NCBI GenBank assembly: GCA_028551475.1
Contig: CM052357.1
Location: forward strand, 26,991,745-27,055,744
Length of the DNA: 64,000 nucleotides
DNA from: Casuarina equisetifolia
Lineage: Eukaryota > Streptophyta > Magnoliopsida > Fagales > Casuarinaceae
Direction of reading: 5' to 3'
In this document: positions 47,561 to 60,923 of the stretch, piece after piece
Numbering within the stretch: the stretch's first letter is position 1
Layout of the letters: every line of letters begins with the position of its first letter
The notes under the pieces: model-generated
Databases searched by the model: none
Told to the model about the DNA's origin: nothing
What the model saw: the letters and a program-made list of their open reading frames with translations, nothing else
Program-made: the position numbers and the translations under genes

Positions 47561-49225
47561 AGAAGACTACCCGTGATCTTCTTTCTTCTTGAATAGTAAC
47601 ATTGAAGATAATTTAGCTAAAAACTATAGAGTAAGCACTTCCTAAGAGGCAACCCAAGCATTTTGTTAGTTCTTTTTGTTAGAAGTTTGTCACCACCATC
47701 TTTTTAAAGCTTTATATGGATATGACCTACAATTAGGGAGTTTTCTCATTCTTATTTTACCTTTATTTTTGCTTTCTTTCTTTTTGCATTGAGGACAATG
47801 TTGCATTCAAGTTTAGGGGTGGGAAAATAAATTTTTGTACTAAATCTAATTGAAAATTCTTTCTTATGTCATGATTGAATCCTTTGTTGTGAATTCTTAG
47901 TGATTCTTAGGAAGATGTTGATTTTGTTCAAACTTGTAATTGTGATATAAGTTAAGTGTTATTCTGATTATGTTAATCCATCTATTAAGCACTAAAAGTC
48001 CTTCATTTTTTAAACTACGTGTATCTCTAGAGAACATTCGTGTGAAATATGAAATTTTCCTAGATCTCACCTGAATCTTAGAATTTGTTTGATTTTCTCT
48101 TAAGGTGAAATCTTAGGTTGCATTTAGCTAAGAAAATGATTTAGGCCATCTTTGGATCATTTGAGCTTTTCAACTCAACCTTATTTATTTATCACCAATC
48201 ACCCTACTGAGCCTTAATTTTTATCCTTTTTTTTTAATGACACCCACATGTATATACCTTTGAGCCTTTGACAAATTATCTTATCATCCCATACCCATAA
48301 ACATGTTGATTTTTAGGATGCAAGTTTATTTGAGCTCAAGAAAAGTTGAAAGGAAGGATGAAGCATGGGAAGAAATTGATTGTAATGATTGTATGAGGCA
48401 TAGTATTTTTATTTTGCAAAAAAAAAAATAGAAAAGAAAAAAGGAAGAAAGAAAGAACAAAGGTAGTGCAACATTTGCCTAAGAATGAAATTCTCTTATC
48501 ATTCCTTATCTTATTCAAGCCACTCAATGTTTTGAAATTGGCTATTAAGCATAGTAGTTGGATATTCAACAAAATAATATTGTAGTGATTACATTTCTAG
48601 TCTTGTTACTTGCTTTATGGTTGTAAGCATGATTGTGGCTTTTGTGAGTGTCAAACTCCAATTGAAATCAAGCATTTTTGGATGGAAAAGAATGAGAAAA
48701 GTGGTGATAAAAAGATTATTTGTGAGAATCAATAAGGTAGAAAGTGACAAAAGCTTAAATTAGATCCTAGAAAGCAATGTGTTCATGGATTAATTAAGCC
48801 TAAATAACTTTCATCTTATCCCTTGCCCAACCTTACATTATAAGCTTATAAAAGTCTTGTTGATTCTTGGTTAGATGATTGGCTTACATTAGTAGAGAGA
48901 GAAATGAAAAGCAAACCTACGAGGTTTGGTTAAAGATTTTGAGAGATTGCATATTGATGTGGATCTATTTGGAATGCATAGAGTTGAAAAGATAAGGACT
49001 TACACATACATGTAAAGATAAGGACTCACACATACATGTGGTTAACATAGTTAAGAGTTTATCTTATCTTATGAAACAATTATGGTGTTTCGATGAAAGT
49101 TATATTTTTCTTTGAGTTATAAAGTTGAGCAATTTTAGGAGAATTTCATGAACGGGTTTTGTCTAAAACATATGTTATCTCTTACTTTTACCTAAGGACT
49201 AGCAAAATGTTAAGTTTGGGGGTCT
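47561..49225 (+). mobile_element. Athila 3' internal non-coding region and polypurine tract
   Basis: After integrase, the sequence has gaggcaacccaagca near 47,647 and then about 1.5 kb without recognisable genes. It ends in the polypurine tract aagtttgggggtct directly before the LTR at 49226. In some Athila relatives this region carries an envelope-like frame; none is readable here. An A-rich run lies at about 48,416-48,465. Confidence 0.7.
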
Positions 49226-49374
49226 TGATAACTCTATTTTTATAGAGTTATTTTGACTATTTTAGGATATAAATAATATAAGTTTTATGAGATAACATTT
49301 AAGTTTTATATATTTATTTAAATTTTTGTTATTTATGCAGCAAACCCCAAGAGAGCATGATAAGTAAAGGAAAA

Positions 49375-49740
49375 GAAGGCTACAAGCAAGGCACATGAGG
49401 ATTAAAAGAAAAAGAAAAAGAAAAAGAAAAGAAAAGAAAAGAAAAGAAACATAAAGAAACAAAGGAAGGCAGCATGCATAATAGAAGAAAAAGACAAAAA
49501 GGGCAAAAACATAAAAGTGGAGCAAAAAGTGAATTATGAAGAGTGCAAGTAAGGCATTCCACCTAAGAGAGAAAAAAAAGGATCAACATGAATTAAGAAA
49601 GAGGGGGAAGAGGCACCGCACAAGAGAGGAAAAAAAAAGGAAGAAAGGGAGAAAAAATGTGTGGTGTTGCCAAAACCAAGACCAAGAGATGAAAAAGAAA
49701 AGAAAAAAAAAAGAAAGAGAGATAGAGGCATGAAACTTAC
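49375..49740 (+). repeat. Long purine-rich tract with GAAAA repeats
   Basis: The plus strand is almost wholly purine for most of this interval, including an (AAAAG)n microsatellite at about 49,398-49,447. It lies inside the Athila LTR; the other two LTR copies have only short GA-rich patches at this point (for example near 61,317-61,360). The open frames on either strand here are low complexity and not genes. Confidence 0.7.
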
Positions 49741-50270
49741 CTCTACTTCATACCATACTTGATTTTGGTTTGATTTGTATGAATTTTGCAAAGAATTCTT
49801 GGAGAGAAGATAATGTGGTGATAACTTTCTTGTTTTTCTTTCATTTGAGATGTTTTGCTCAATTTCTATCATTGTTATGTTTTGTTATTTCATTATGTTC
49901 TAATTTTTTATTGTTAGAGCAAAGATGTAGCCTAACTATGATGATGTAAATTTTATAAGTTTTTATGCTTTGTTATTTATGTGAGTTATATATTATTATG
50001 CTTAATGTTTTTAAGTGATTGGCCACCACTTGAATGATTTGATGTACATGTTTGAGACTAAAAGGTAATAATATTTAGTTACTTTTTATAATATGTAATC
50101 ATGTATTAAATATGGATAGGCATATATTATATTGTTTGTGTGGCTTTTGGTGATAAGATGATCGAAAGATTTATTGTAAACCAGGAATGTTCACAAATCC
50201 TAACGCATTTGGTTTGTTTGGATCCACATATAGAGATATAGTGAATTAATGAATTAAATAGGTTTACCAT

Positions 50271-50615
50271 TGAAGAAATTTGGAGAATTCATGGCAGATC
50301 AATCGAAATTGCCAATTTAGAGAAAGGAGAAGAGAACCCTAATTTTTGAATTTTTTCGATGATTATTTCATTAGATTCAAGTAGATTTAATACACAAGTA
50401 ATTACATATTGTAAATGGAAACCATATACAAACAAAATCAAATCAATTTGCTTTACAAAATTAGAGAATCGAATGAGGAAAGATTTTCCGATGATAAGCA
50501 GCGATTAAGCATGGCTACGCTCGATTGTGTGTAGACACAAGGTGCTTATGGGTAACATGGCCCTAGTGCTGACATAGCATGGTTGGGGAAGGTGACGTGG
50601 ATGACTGTTCTAACA
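50271..50615 (-). repeat. 3' LTR of copia 50271-54924
   Basis: A 345-bp LTR homologous to 54567-54924 along its whole length. It lacks a short segment (ctattgacgtgg) present near the end of the partner. Confidence 0.9.
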
Positions 50616-53600
50616 TCCCCCTACAAGTTAAAAGGGCGGTATGGACTGTCAGCTTGGAATGAAAAAGCTTGAAATAGGTAGAGGAGAGACCTTTGGTGAA
50701 GATGTCAACGGATTGATCAATGGTGGAGATGAACTAGATAAAGAGCTGTCCACGAATGAGGTGTTCTCGAACAAAATGAAAATCAATCTCAATGTGCTTG
50801 ATTCAAGCATGGAAGATGGGGTTGGCTGTTAAATAGAAAGCATACATATTGTCGCACTAGAGGGTGAATGGCTGCAATAGAAGAGCCTGGAGGTCCCGAA
50901 GAAGATATTCATTCCACATGAGTTCTGTAATGGTGTCGGCTAGGGATTTGTACTCAAATTTAGTGCTAGAGAAAGCGACTGTGCATTGTTTGTGAGAGCT
51001 CTAAGAGATAAGATTTCATCCAAGGTAAATGCAAAAGCCACCCACCAAGTGACGATCATCACGATTGCTGGCCTAACTAACATCAGGGAATGCATGGAGT
51101 GAGGTGGTGGGGCCACATGTCAGAAGAAAGCCCAATTAGGGAGTTGTAGTCAAGCAGTGAAGTATGTGCTTCACCACTTGCCAATGAGCAATTGTAGGGA
51201 AATGGAGGAACTGACAAATGTTGACAGAGTAGGCAATGTCTAGTCGAGTGAGGGTGAGGTACTATAAAGCACCCACGATGTTGCAATAAAGGATGGGATC
51301 AATGAAAGGATCCCTAAAGTGGACCGACAAAGGTTCATTGGTTGAGCACGAAGTGGAGATGGCCTTAGCATCTTGCATCTTGGTGCGGGTCAGGATGTCT
51401 AGAGTGAACTTGGCTTGACAAAGGATGAGCCACTAGTAGTGGATTGAACTTCAATGCTGAGAAATTAATGGATGAGACCTAGGTACTTAAGAGCGAACTC
51501 ATGATGAAATGCTTGAAGGAGAGCAAAAAATGGTGCATGCGAAGAACCAGTGAGAATAATATTGTCCACATAAACAAGGAGGATGAAATTGTACCATGGG
51601 GTGTGTAGCGTGAATAGGGAGGTGTCTGCCAGAGGGATAACAAATCTGAGGGAGACAAGAAAGGAGCTCAAGCACTGGTACTAGGCACAGGGAGCCTGCT
51701 TCATGCCATATAGAGAGCGATAGATTCGGCAAATATGATAGGGGTGCTCAGGATTAATGAAGCCTTGGGATTGTGCCATGTAGACGACCTTAGATAGATG
51801 CCCATGGAGAAAGGCATTGGAGACATCTAGTTGGTGAATGGGCCAACCACGAGAGTAAGCAAGGGCAAGGACTGTGCGAATAGTGACCAACTTCGTGACA
51901 AGGCTATAAGTCTCAGTGTAGTCAAAACCCTTCTACTAATGAAAGCCCTTAGCCACAAGACAAGCCTTGTAGCGCTTTAGAGAACCATTAAATTTAAGCT
52001 TGACCTTGTATATCCACTTGCATCCAATGGGTTTCACACTAGGAGGAAAAAAACTAGGACGTAATGCCATTATGAAGAAAAGTTGTGTACTTAGCAACCA
52101 TAACATCACACTAGTGAGCATCCTAAACAACTTGAAAGTAGCAAGTGGGTTCAGGGTGGGATTAGGTTGAGGCAAAGAGGGCAACTATATAGTCACAGGT
52201 GAAATGTTGGCCAGGATCAAGTTTATGAGAAGCATATAGGTGTAAGTAAAAGAAGATCACATAACCAAAGAGTCGGAGATGAGTGAGATCAGGGGGTTGG
52301 TGAAATAGACTTTGCCATGGAAAGATATTATGGAGGATTGGGGTAAGAAGGCGGTTGATGAGAAAAATATCTATTTCAAAGGCAAAGTCCCAAAAATGAG
52401 AAGGAACTACGACCTGAGTCATGAGGGTGAGACCAATTTCAACTATATGTCAGTGTTTGCATTGACAACGCCATTCTAAAAGGGAGCATAAGGACAAAAC
52501 ACTTGCTAGTGAATGCCAACAAATTGGAGATAGTTACAAAAGGTCACAGAGAGGAACTCAGAGCACCATCATGTTGGATGGCTTGAAGACGACATTGGAG
52601 CTTATTCTCAATAAACTTGTGAAAGTAGTAAAAGTGTGAAGAAATTAAGAGTGGGTGTGAAAACAATAAAGCTAAGTAAAGTAAAAAAAAATCATCAATG
52701 AAACAGACATAAAATTTATTTTTATTAGAGGACTCAACATGGGAAGGACCTATACATTAAAATGAACAAGTTGCAAGGGTTGACTTGACCTAGACAAAGT
52801 AGAGGGTAGGGATGGCAATGGCTTTTACTAAAAGAACACACCTTACATAGGGGAAAAGATGGAAAATTGTAGGGAATACGATTGGATTGTAAAAGATGAA
52901 CTAAAACTGGTGGTGATGGATGACCCAAGTGATGGTGCCAAAGAAGGAAGGGACTGGTGCGGGACACCAAAAGAGCACGAGGAGACATGTTAGATGACTC
53001 GAGATAGTAAAGACCACGATCAAGTGTTCCATGGAGGATAATTTAGTTTGTGAGACAAGGTATTGCCTAAAAATGAGTGGTGGAAAATATAAAATAGGAA
53101 TTATTGTCTGAAGTGAATTGAGAAATAGATAAAAGATTTTTGAAAATTGAAAGGACAACTAAGACTTTGCGTAATTGAAATGAAGGTGTGTGAAGGTTAC
53201 CTGTGTGAGTGATGGGAAAGGAAACACCATCACCCACGGTGAGTTGATGAGTACTAGAGTAGGGAGTGATACTAAAAAGGGCAGTGGAGGAGTCAATGAC
53301 ATGATGAAAGGCCCTCGAGTCAGGATGCCAAGAAGTGGCATCGAAGGAAGAAGGTGGAGGGTTAAGGGGGCCATAATGAGAGAGTAGAGGTGGAAGTTGG
53401 GTGTAATGGGCCTGTGGTGGGTAGTAGAGGGGGGGTTAGGATAGGTTATGTGGGCCTAAAGTGGAGTTTGGGCTTGAGGGGTGTAGGAGGTGGGGGCTAA
53501 AATTGGGGTTAAAATGCCCTCGGCAATTGGAGACATGGTGGTCGGGTAAGAGGCATAGGTGGCAATAGGGCCTGTTGTGGTGTTGGCCTCAAGAATTATT

Positions 53601-54566
53601 ACAAAAAGATTAAGATGTATTGGGCAGGCTCGGGAGAAGCACATTAGTGCTGGGTTAGGTTGCATGTGGCACGAAATAGTGTGAGCTCGCACGCGCACCT
53701 GGGCCTGGGCTTGAGTCGATGCAACTTGAGAGGCTCAAACCCTGATGTGGATTTGCTTGACTCGCGAAAGGGTCCAAGTTCGCATGACCCACGAACTAAC
53801 CCAGGTATGCTACAAACACAACAGGTGAAACCGGGATGACATTTTGACCAGAGGAATAACCTTTTTGGGCCAAAATCAAGCCAAGAATGGCCTTACGAGT
53901 GAGCTCCTAGGTCTATTGGAGGACAGAGACCGACGTCATGAGCCCGTCGTATTCTTTGCCGAGGCTACGAAAGACGTGAGTGAAATACTCATCATTGGAG
54001 ATACAACCACCAATGGTGAAGAGCTGATCAAGAATTTCCTTCATGTCGTGAAGGAATTCCATACAGAACAAGATCCATGACTGATTGTATGGAGTTGGAG
54101 GTGAAGAGCATATGAACACGCGGACAATTAAGCCGTGTAGGAGCGCGTGAGATGCATCCAAGCGGTGGTAGAGGAGTAGAAGTCCATCAACTAGGTAACC
54201 ATGGTGTTCATGGATGTGGCCAAGAGCTGAGAGCTGCCTAATCATGGAGGAGTGACAAATGATAGGTAAGGTTAGGGAATTTCATACCATCGGGCCCAAT
54301 TAGGGTTTTGGGCAGTGCGGGCTTAGGACCATCGAGATTCGATAGGAGCTGCTACAAGATGAGGAACAATAGAAGTCTCACCTTCTAGAAGATGAAATTT
54401 GTGCCATAAAAGTGCTCAGTGGCAGTCAAAGCAAGCATCATCGGTGTTGGGGAAGCCACCAAAACTATGGGAAGAGGAAAGGTAAGGTTAGGGTTTTGGG
54501 AATCGGTCATGGGGGTGAGAGGATTTTTCAATAAAGAGGCATTGGCCACTGGCTCTGTTGATACCA

Positions 54567-54924
54567 TGAAGATATTTGGAGAATTCACGGTGGCTTGACC
54601 AAAATTTTCGATTTAGAGAGAGGAGAAGAGAACCTTAATTTTTGAATTTTTTTCGATCTTTATTTCATTAAATTCAAGCAAATTAAATACACAAGTAATT
54701 ATAGATTGTAAATGGAAACCATATACAAATAGAATCAAATCAATTTGCTTTACAAAATTACAAAATCAAATAAGGAAAGATGTTCTGACGACAGGCGGCA
54801 ATCGAGCATGGTTGCACTCAATCACGGGTAGACGCGAGGTGCTTACGGCTGACGTGGCCCTAGGGCTGATGTGGCATGGTCGGGGAAGGTGACGTGGCTA
54901 TTGACGTGGATGAATGTTCTAACA
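54567..54924 (-). repeat. 5' LTR of copia 50271-54924
   Basis: A 358-bp LTR bordered by the primer-binding site on its left and the accat target copy on its right. It has three GACGTGG-type motifs in the last 90 bases. Confidence 0.9.
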
Positions 54925-55130
54925 ACCATATCTAGACATAGGATAGTAAATAAATTAGGAAGTTCCACCATCATATAGATATTATCATTTTTGCAGGCAT
55001 AAATTATAGTTAAGGTGAAATTAAATGCTCTAACATGTTTCTTATATTGATTTTTCTTACTTGGATTTAATTTTAATTGGTCTTAAAATTTTATTTTAAA
55101 AATTTTAATTTTAATTCATCATCAACTATA

Positions 55131-55426
55131 TTGTGATTCGGTAGATAAATTTTAGGATTAATTCATTGTTGGTATTAAATTAGTCTAGTATTTACCAATC
55201 TTTGTGGGACAATACTTTTCTTATTATTATATTACTTGTTTGACATATTTACTTACATTTAAAATTCACCAAATATATATATTGTAATTTGGTAGATAAA
55301 TTTTAGGATTAATTCATTGTTGGTATTGAATTAATTTAGTATTTACCAATCTTTGTGGGATAATACTTTTCTTATTATTATATTACTTGTTTCACATGTT
55401 TACTTACATTTAAAATTCACCAAATA
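55131..55426 (+). repeat. Tandem duplication of the Athila LTR 3' end
   Basis: Two units of about 150 bases (from ttgtgattcggtagataaat at 55131 and ttgtaatttggtagataaat at 55282) run to ttcaccaaata. The other Athila LTRs have this part once. Confidence 0.85.
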
Positions 55427-58400
55427 GTGTACAATTTCTAAAGATCTCAATGCCTAAGACAAAAGATGCTTCACTAAGGTCCTTCATATCAAACTCAAAA
55501 GACAAAAGACTTTTAATCTCTTGCAGTAACATCATATCTTTGCATGCAAGCAAGATATTATCCATATAAAAGATTAAGAAAATTGGTGTACTCCCACTAA
55601 CTTTAGTATATATGCAATGATCAACAAGGTTTTCAAGAAACCACAAGATGTAATGAAAGCATCAAACTTCAAATACCATTATCTAAAAGCATGTTTAAGA
55701 CCATAAATTAACTTTTTAAGTCTACAAATAAGTTTATTAGAGCAAACCCTCTAGTTGAAGCATATAGACCTCGTCATCAAGATCGCTATTCAGAAAAGCT
55801 ATCTTGACATCCATATAGAGTAACTTCATGTCAAAATGCGCTACTAAATCCATTATCACCTTAAAAGAATCCTTAGATAAAATTGGTGACAATGTCTCAT
55901 TATAATCAATTCCATCTCTAGTCTGGCCTTAAACCTTTCTATTTTTCCTTTATAATCTTTCTTAGTCTTGAACACCCACTTACAACCAATGGGCTTGCAT
56001 TTCTAAGGCAACTCAACTAAATCCTAAACATGATTATGCTTCATAGACTACATCTCATCTCTCATGGCTTCTTCCCAAAATTTTGACTAAAGGCTTGAAA
56101 TAACTTGAGTATAAGTCACTAGATCCTTAATAAGATCAATGTCATAGTCATGCTCTCCAAGGTAAACAAGATAATTAAGATGAATATCACGTCTTTTCTC
56201 CCTGTTAGATTTCCTAAGTGGAGGAATCTCTATATCCTGATTCTGAGCCTATGGAATCGCTATAGAAGCTACACCAACAACAAGACCTACACAATTGCAT
56301 CTAACTGAATTGATAGAGGAAAACATATACTCATATCAACATTACCATTATTCTCTTTAACTTGAGAACTAGTACCACTTTCTGCAACATCAAGTTTTAG
56401 AAACTTAGCTGTTAATGAATCAACAATTCTAATATCTTTAATAGGGTTATAAAAATAATTCCCTTTAGAATTCCATGGATAAGACACAAAATAATATCTA
56501 ACAGTTCTTGTATCCAACTTGCCTAAGTTTGGATTATACAATCGGACCTCTAGAGGGCATCTCCAAACCTTTAAATGATTTTAGACTAGGTTCGTGTCCT
56601 TTAAATAATTCAAATGGAATCAATGGCAAGCTTTAGTAGGAACATGGTTGAGAACATACATAGCAATCTTTAAAGCTTCTCCCTATAGAAAAAAATGTAG
56701 GTTAGTTATATTTATCATACATTTACCCATCTTTGTGAGGGTACGGTTTCACCTTTCAGCTACACCATTCTATTCAGGGCTTCCAAGCATAGTAAATTGT
56801 CTAACTATCCCAAAATTCTATAAGTAATAAGCAAATGGACCCATAATCTAACCTACAACACCATGTCTACCATAATACTCTCCACCTTGATCAGATGTAA
56901 CAATCTTAATGCTTTTTCCTGATTGCTTTTCAACCTCAGTTTTGAACACTTTGAATTTCTCAAGTGATTCAAATTTTTCCTTAATCAGCTAAACATCCCT
57001 AAAATGAGAGAAATCATTAATAAAGATAATGAAATAAGGATTAACATACAAAGTTACTCGATATGTACCACTGATGTAAGTGTGAATCACTTCTAATAAC
57101 TCGAAACTATGCACTGTTATTTTTTTCTTTATCTTGGTTAGCTTACTTCTACAATAGTCTACACATGTCTCTAGATCATCATTAAAAGAATGTAGAATAT
57201 TGGTTATGATCAACCTATCCACTTTATCTCTAGATATATGGCCAAGTCTCTTGTGCCATAATGTGTAAGACAATTCCTTAATCAGAGGTCTTTTGGAAAC
57301 ATTCTTATCAACAAGAGAAGTAACATCAATCTCATGTGGAGATAAAACCAATGTGCACAAGCCATTCGACATAACACAATTTCTAACCATATTAGCATCA
57401 TTAAACATTGTAATCACTATGTTCTTAAATTCAAACACATATACACAATTGTCAAGTATAGAAAAAGAAACCAAATTTCGCCTAAAGGATGGTACATAAA
57501 AGGTTCTACTCAAAATCATCCTAAAACCATTGTCCAAAAGTAAGATGACATCTCCAACAACGGATATGACTCACTGCTCAAATTGGCCATTGGAAAATTC
57601 TTCGTTTAAGTTGGAAAAGGTGTCATTGGAAACCAAACAGAGAGGGAAACATTTCTATGAAGAAAAATCAAAAACCCACTACTAAAAGAAAATTAATTTA
57701 AAAAGATTAAGGAATTCTTAGCAATTTGTGACATAACACTTAAAAGAGAATTTGGAAGTAAATTAAAGAGATTTTGAAGCCAAAATTATGGGGTTTTTAA
57801 AGAGAAGAAGTTGATTTATCAATCTGTGAAGCACCCACAATGATTTGATTCAAGATTGAAGAGATTTCATGAAGATTAGAGTTTGACCCCTTTTTGGTCC
57901 ATGAAGCTCCGATTTAATCACTTAAGTTATGGAGGAAACAATGGCATTTAGAGCATGATTTTGAGTGGTCTTAGAGATAGAACGTAACTCTGTCTCCTTC
58001 CTCTCTCAACAACTCGAAATGAATAGAGAAAAAAAAAAAATTAAGGCTCTAATGGGAAGAAGATGTGACTTGCTTCAGAGGCATTAGAACAACTCTTTGA
58101 AGTGAATGTGAGTTATTCTAGATATACTTAAGTGCATATTGCTTACTAATTATAGTTGGTCTAAAAATCATAGAGAAAAGCAAGCTTCTTTAAGAAACTC
58201 ATACTCTTCACTCAAGCTTTTTCAAGCTTATGAAATTGGTTATATATTTTGGTGATTTTACTTTAAGCTTATTAATGCTTTCATACACATGTTAGAAAAT
58301 CAAATAGCTCTTCATTTCATATCTTATTTAAGCTAATTTCATATGAGTGAACAATGTTAGGGTGTATGTGAATTTGAGGCTTTTATCCATATCATGTTGT

Positions 58401-60240
58401 ATTAAGTCTCTAGCACTTGTTTGAAGGTTCTGAACTTAAATTCATATTTTACAAAAGCTGAATTCAAAATTTGTACTTGATTGCTAGCCTTTGTTGAAAT
58501 TCTTAAGGAGAGAATTTATAACTGGGAATTGGGGAGTGGTTCTCCCTTGTAGTCAATTTGTTAATTGATTGGAAAGTGACTTTAGCAGGTTGTTGCTAGA
58601 ATGGGGTGGAGTAGCTGCCAAGGTGGCTTAGGTTGAACCACCTTTTGAAAATTTGTGATTTTGTCTTATGTGATAATCTTGTTTGCAACCTTGATTGTTT
58701 GACATAGTAAAAATGAAAAAAATACAAAGAATTTTTTAAAAACCTAATTCACCTCCCCTCTTAGGTTGCTATAGGATCTAACACAAGTGTTGTGCAAATT
58801 GCATACTATTTATTCAAAATTGTGAATACTTTTAATAGGATGTATATATATGGCCTAATTTATGCTAAATCAAAATGCATAGAATAAGGTGCCATATCCA
58901 AATATGTATAACAAAAATGAACATCACACAATATAAATTTATTACATAAAAATAAGAAAATATTACAAATATATATAAAAAATGATTAAAATTACAACCA
59001 ACCGATAATAAAATGCAACATGGGGCACACCACAACAATCTTCATCTTAAGAGGAAGATATAGGTGAAAACTAGGGTTAAAACAGAGTCTCCACATGCCT
59101 ACATGCATCAGTCAAAAGATGTTGTTGGTTCAAGTCAACTAGATTGGATGTTGTGGCTAGTATCGGCTGGTTAAGCTAATATTAGGATGATATGGCTAAT
59201 TAGACCATCTCCTGGTAAGTTCTCCAGCCAAACTTGGTATCGATATGATCGTCAGAAAATGAAGAACCTACAACAGGCAAAAAAATGGCCGGTCGGTGTC
59301 ATTTCGCTGGAAAACCCAATTAGGTCTTCTTGGGTCAAATTTGACTCAGTCAAAAATGCCATACAATGAATAAAAAGCACATCTTTGGACTACTTAGAGT
59401 CCAAGGATTACAAATCTAGTGTCATTTGTGAAAAATAAACACCAGTTTGGTCACAATTAGAAATTGAATTCCAAACAAAAAGTAAATGAAAATAGGTTAT
59501 GAGAAAAGTTATTTTTAAATAAAAATAATCACTTTTATTTTCAAAATCTCATTTTAAACCCATTTATCAACCCAAATTGATGCTCATAATAGCTCTAATA
59601 CCAAATGTTAGAAACTAGTTGTCTCAAATGAGACTATAAGCGAAGATCTAACATCAATCACAGATTGAAAATGGGTTTAAGTATAAAAATAAAATGAGAA
59701 TAGCATACCTGATAATAGCTACATTTTTTGTATGATTTTTAGCTAAGATCTTACCCTTTATTACTCAGATTGTGCTAGCCGATGAAAAGTAGGAAATTCA
59801 CAACAAAATTAGTTTCAGGAACACTTAGTGGTAGAGAGAAAATTGTGAAAGAGTGTCTACTTAACAAATGGATATGATTAATGAAAAAATATGATTATGT
59901 TTTTTTAAATAGAGAAAAATAATTTATCATTGTGAAATGACCATTATGCCCTTATCATAAGCTTAATTCCATATATACGAATCCCAATGCACATATAACG
60001 AGCTAGAGAGGGGACTTAGCCGATATAACTAATAACATGCCAACCAAATAGTCTTTTCTTATCACAGTTCTATAAGATGCACTTAAGGCCCACATTGGCT
60101 AGCACTATATTTACAATTAAGGGCAAAATTTATTTTAAAAAACTAGACCAATATTATTTCCATCAATGCACCTTTATAAGAGAATTAGTTTATGCTCATT
60201 AATAAAGCCCACATTACATAAGCTTATAAATAAGCTAACA
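55427..60240 (-). mobile_element. 3'-truncated copia element
   Basis: On the minus strand the 5' LTR is 59606-60240 (TGTTAGCTTA to TTTCTAACA) and the primer-binding site is at 59591-59603 (TGGTATTAGAGCT). Pre-integrase sequence lies at 57537-56989 (TLWHKRLGHISRDKVDRL), integrase continues to about 56,300, and RT runs down to 55430 (FYMDNILLACKDMMLLQEIK). RNase H and the 3' LTR are absent: the element ends exactly at the Athila LTR. The LTR is related to that of 40191-46486. A fragment of a different LTR family (57576-58783) interrupts it. No duplicated target site is available. Confidence 0.85.
57576..58783 (+). mobile_element. LTR fragment, same family as 1034-2661
   Basis: From tgaagaaaaatcaaaaaccc (57,657) to the ending taggttgctataggatctaa plus ca at 58783 it follows the last three-quarters of the LTR at 1034-2661. 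Its left part is missing or too diverged, so the start is approximate. It lies within the minus-strand copia upstream of its pre-integrase domain. 58784-59590 is the gag side of that copia, with no readable frame. Confidence 0.75.
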
Positions 60241-60923
60241 TTTAATCCATTGTTTATGGTCGAATTAGATAATTGCTCTACATGCAATGCAACAACTATA
60301 TGTTCAGCACTAGACCATCCTGTTGCAGCATCATGTTGTAGCAAAGAAAATCAGTTTCCCATATGGATATTGTAGATATGCCAAGTAAGATACGTCACCA
60401 TGTGCTACTTGCTTAATGGAGAGATCTTTTGTTTCATTTTTCTCTTTTTACCTCACATTTAAACTACTGTTGTTAAAGTATGTTAGGTTTCTATATTGCT
60501 ATGATAACAATTGATGTCACAAAATAAGCTTGAAGAAAGACATAAGGGTTTTGGGTACTTTGTGTATTCCTTTCTTGACAAGGAATATATAATGTCTAGT
60601 CTTTTATAAACTAAGGACGATCTATACTTGGAAATTATATAAGCAATAAAGAAAAGAATATTTACCTATTATACATAAATAATTTCCCGAATAGGACCAC
60701 GATACATGGTAAAAATATCAAACTATACAAGGAAGGAATAATCAAATATATGATTGTATCTAACAGTTGATAGTTGTCTTATTTATGCTTTGTGTTTATA
60801 TTTGTTGCTTTGCCATTTAAGGGCACAAAGGATGAAAATCGCACAAATTGTTTTGCTTATACCTAGTGTATTGAGCTTACTTCTTAGGGAAAATAAATTA
60901 TGGAGAAGATGATGTAGTTCTTG
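60241..60923. other. Gene-free stretch between copia and Athila LTR
   Basis: AT-rich DNA without LTR ends or coding domains that I can recognise. Confidence 0.4.

Larger units (their letters stand above)
50271..54924 (-). mobile_element. Full-length copia element nested in Athila LTR
   Basis: LTRs are 50271-50615 and 54567-54924, both TG...CA on the plus strand, with a perfect target duplication accat at 50266-50270 and 54925-54929. On the minus strand a primer-binding site (TGGTATCAACAGAGCC) follows the 5' LTR and GTAGGGGGA precedes the 3' LTR. The 4.65-kb element holds minus-strand gag (54600-53700), protease and integrase (53400-52160), RT (52184-51465, with SNAFLHGHLSKVVYMAQ and YVDNIIL) and RNase H down to 50640. 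All frames are broken by stops. Its LTRs carry TGACGTGG motifs. Confidence 0.92.
49226..55426 (+). mobile_element. Athila 3' LTR interrupted by a copia element
   Basis: The LTR starts TGATAACTCTATTTTTATAG at 49226 and is colinear with 60924-62183 and, reversed, with 34319-35570. It is interrupted at 50270 by the copia 50271-54924 and resumes at about 54,930 (ctagacataggatagtaa). Its last part is tandemly duplicated (55131-55426), and the usual GAACATCA end is lost at the junction with the next copia. Confidence 0.85.

Noticed and set aside
49262-49872. Hydrophobic Phe/Leu/Ser-rich minus-strand frames resembling membrane proteins
   Set aside because: They are the complement of the purine-rich GAAAA tract in the LTR, so the composition is a low-complexity artefact.
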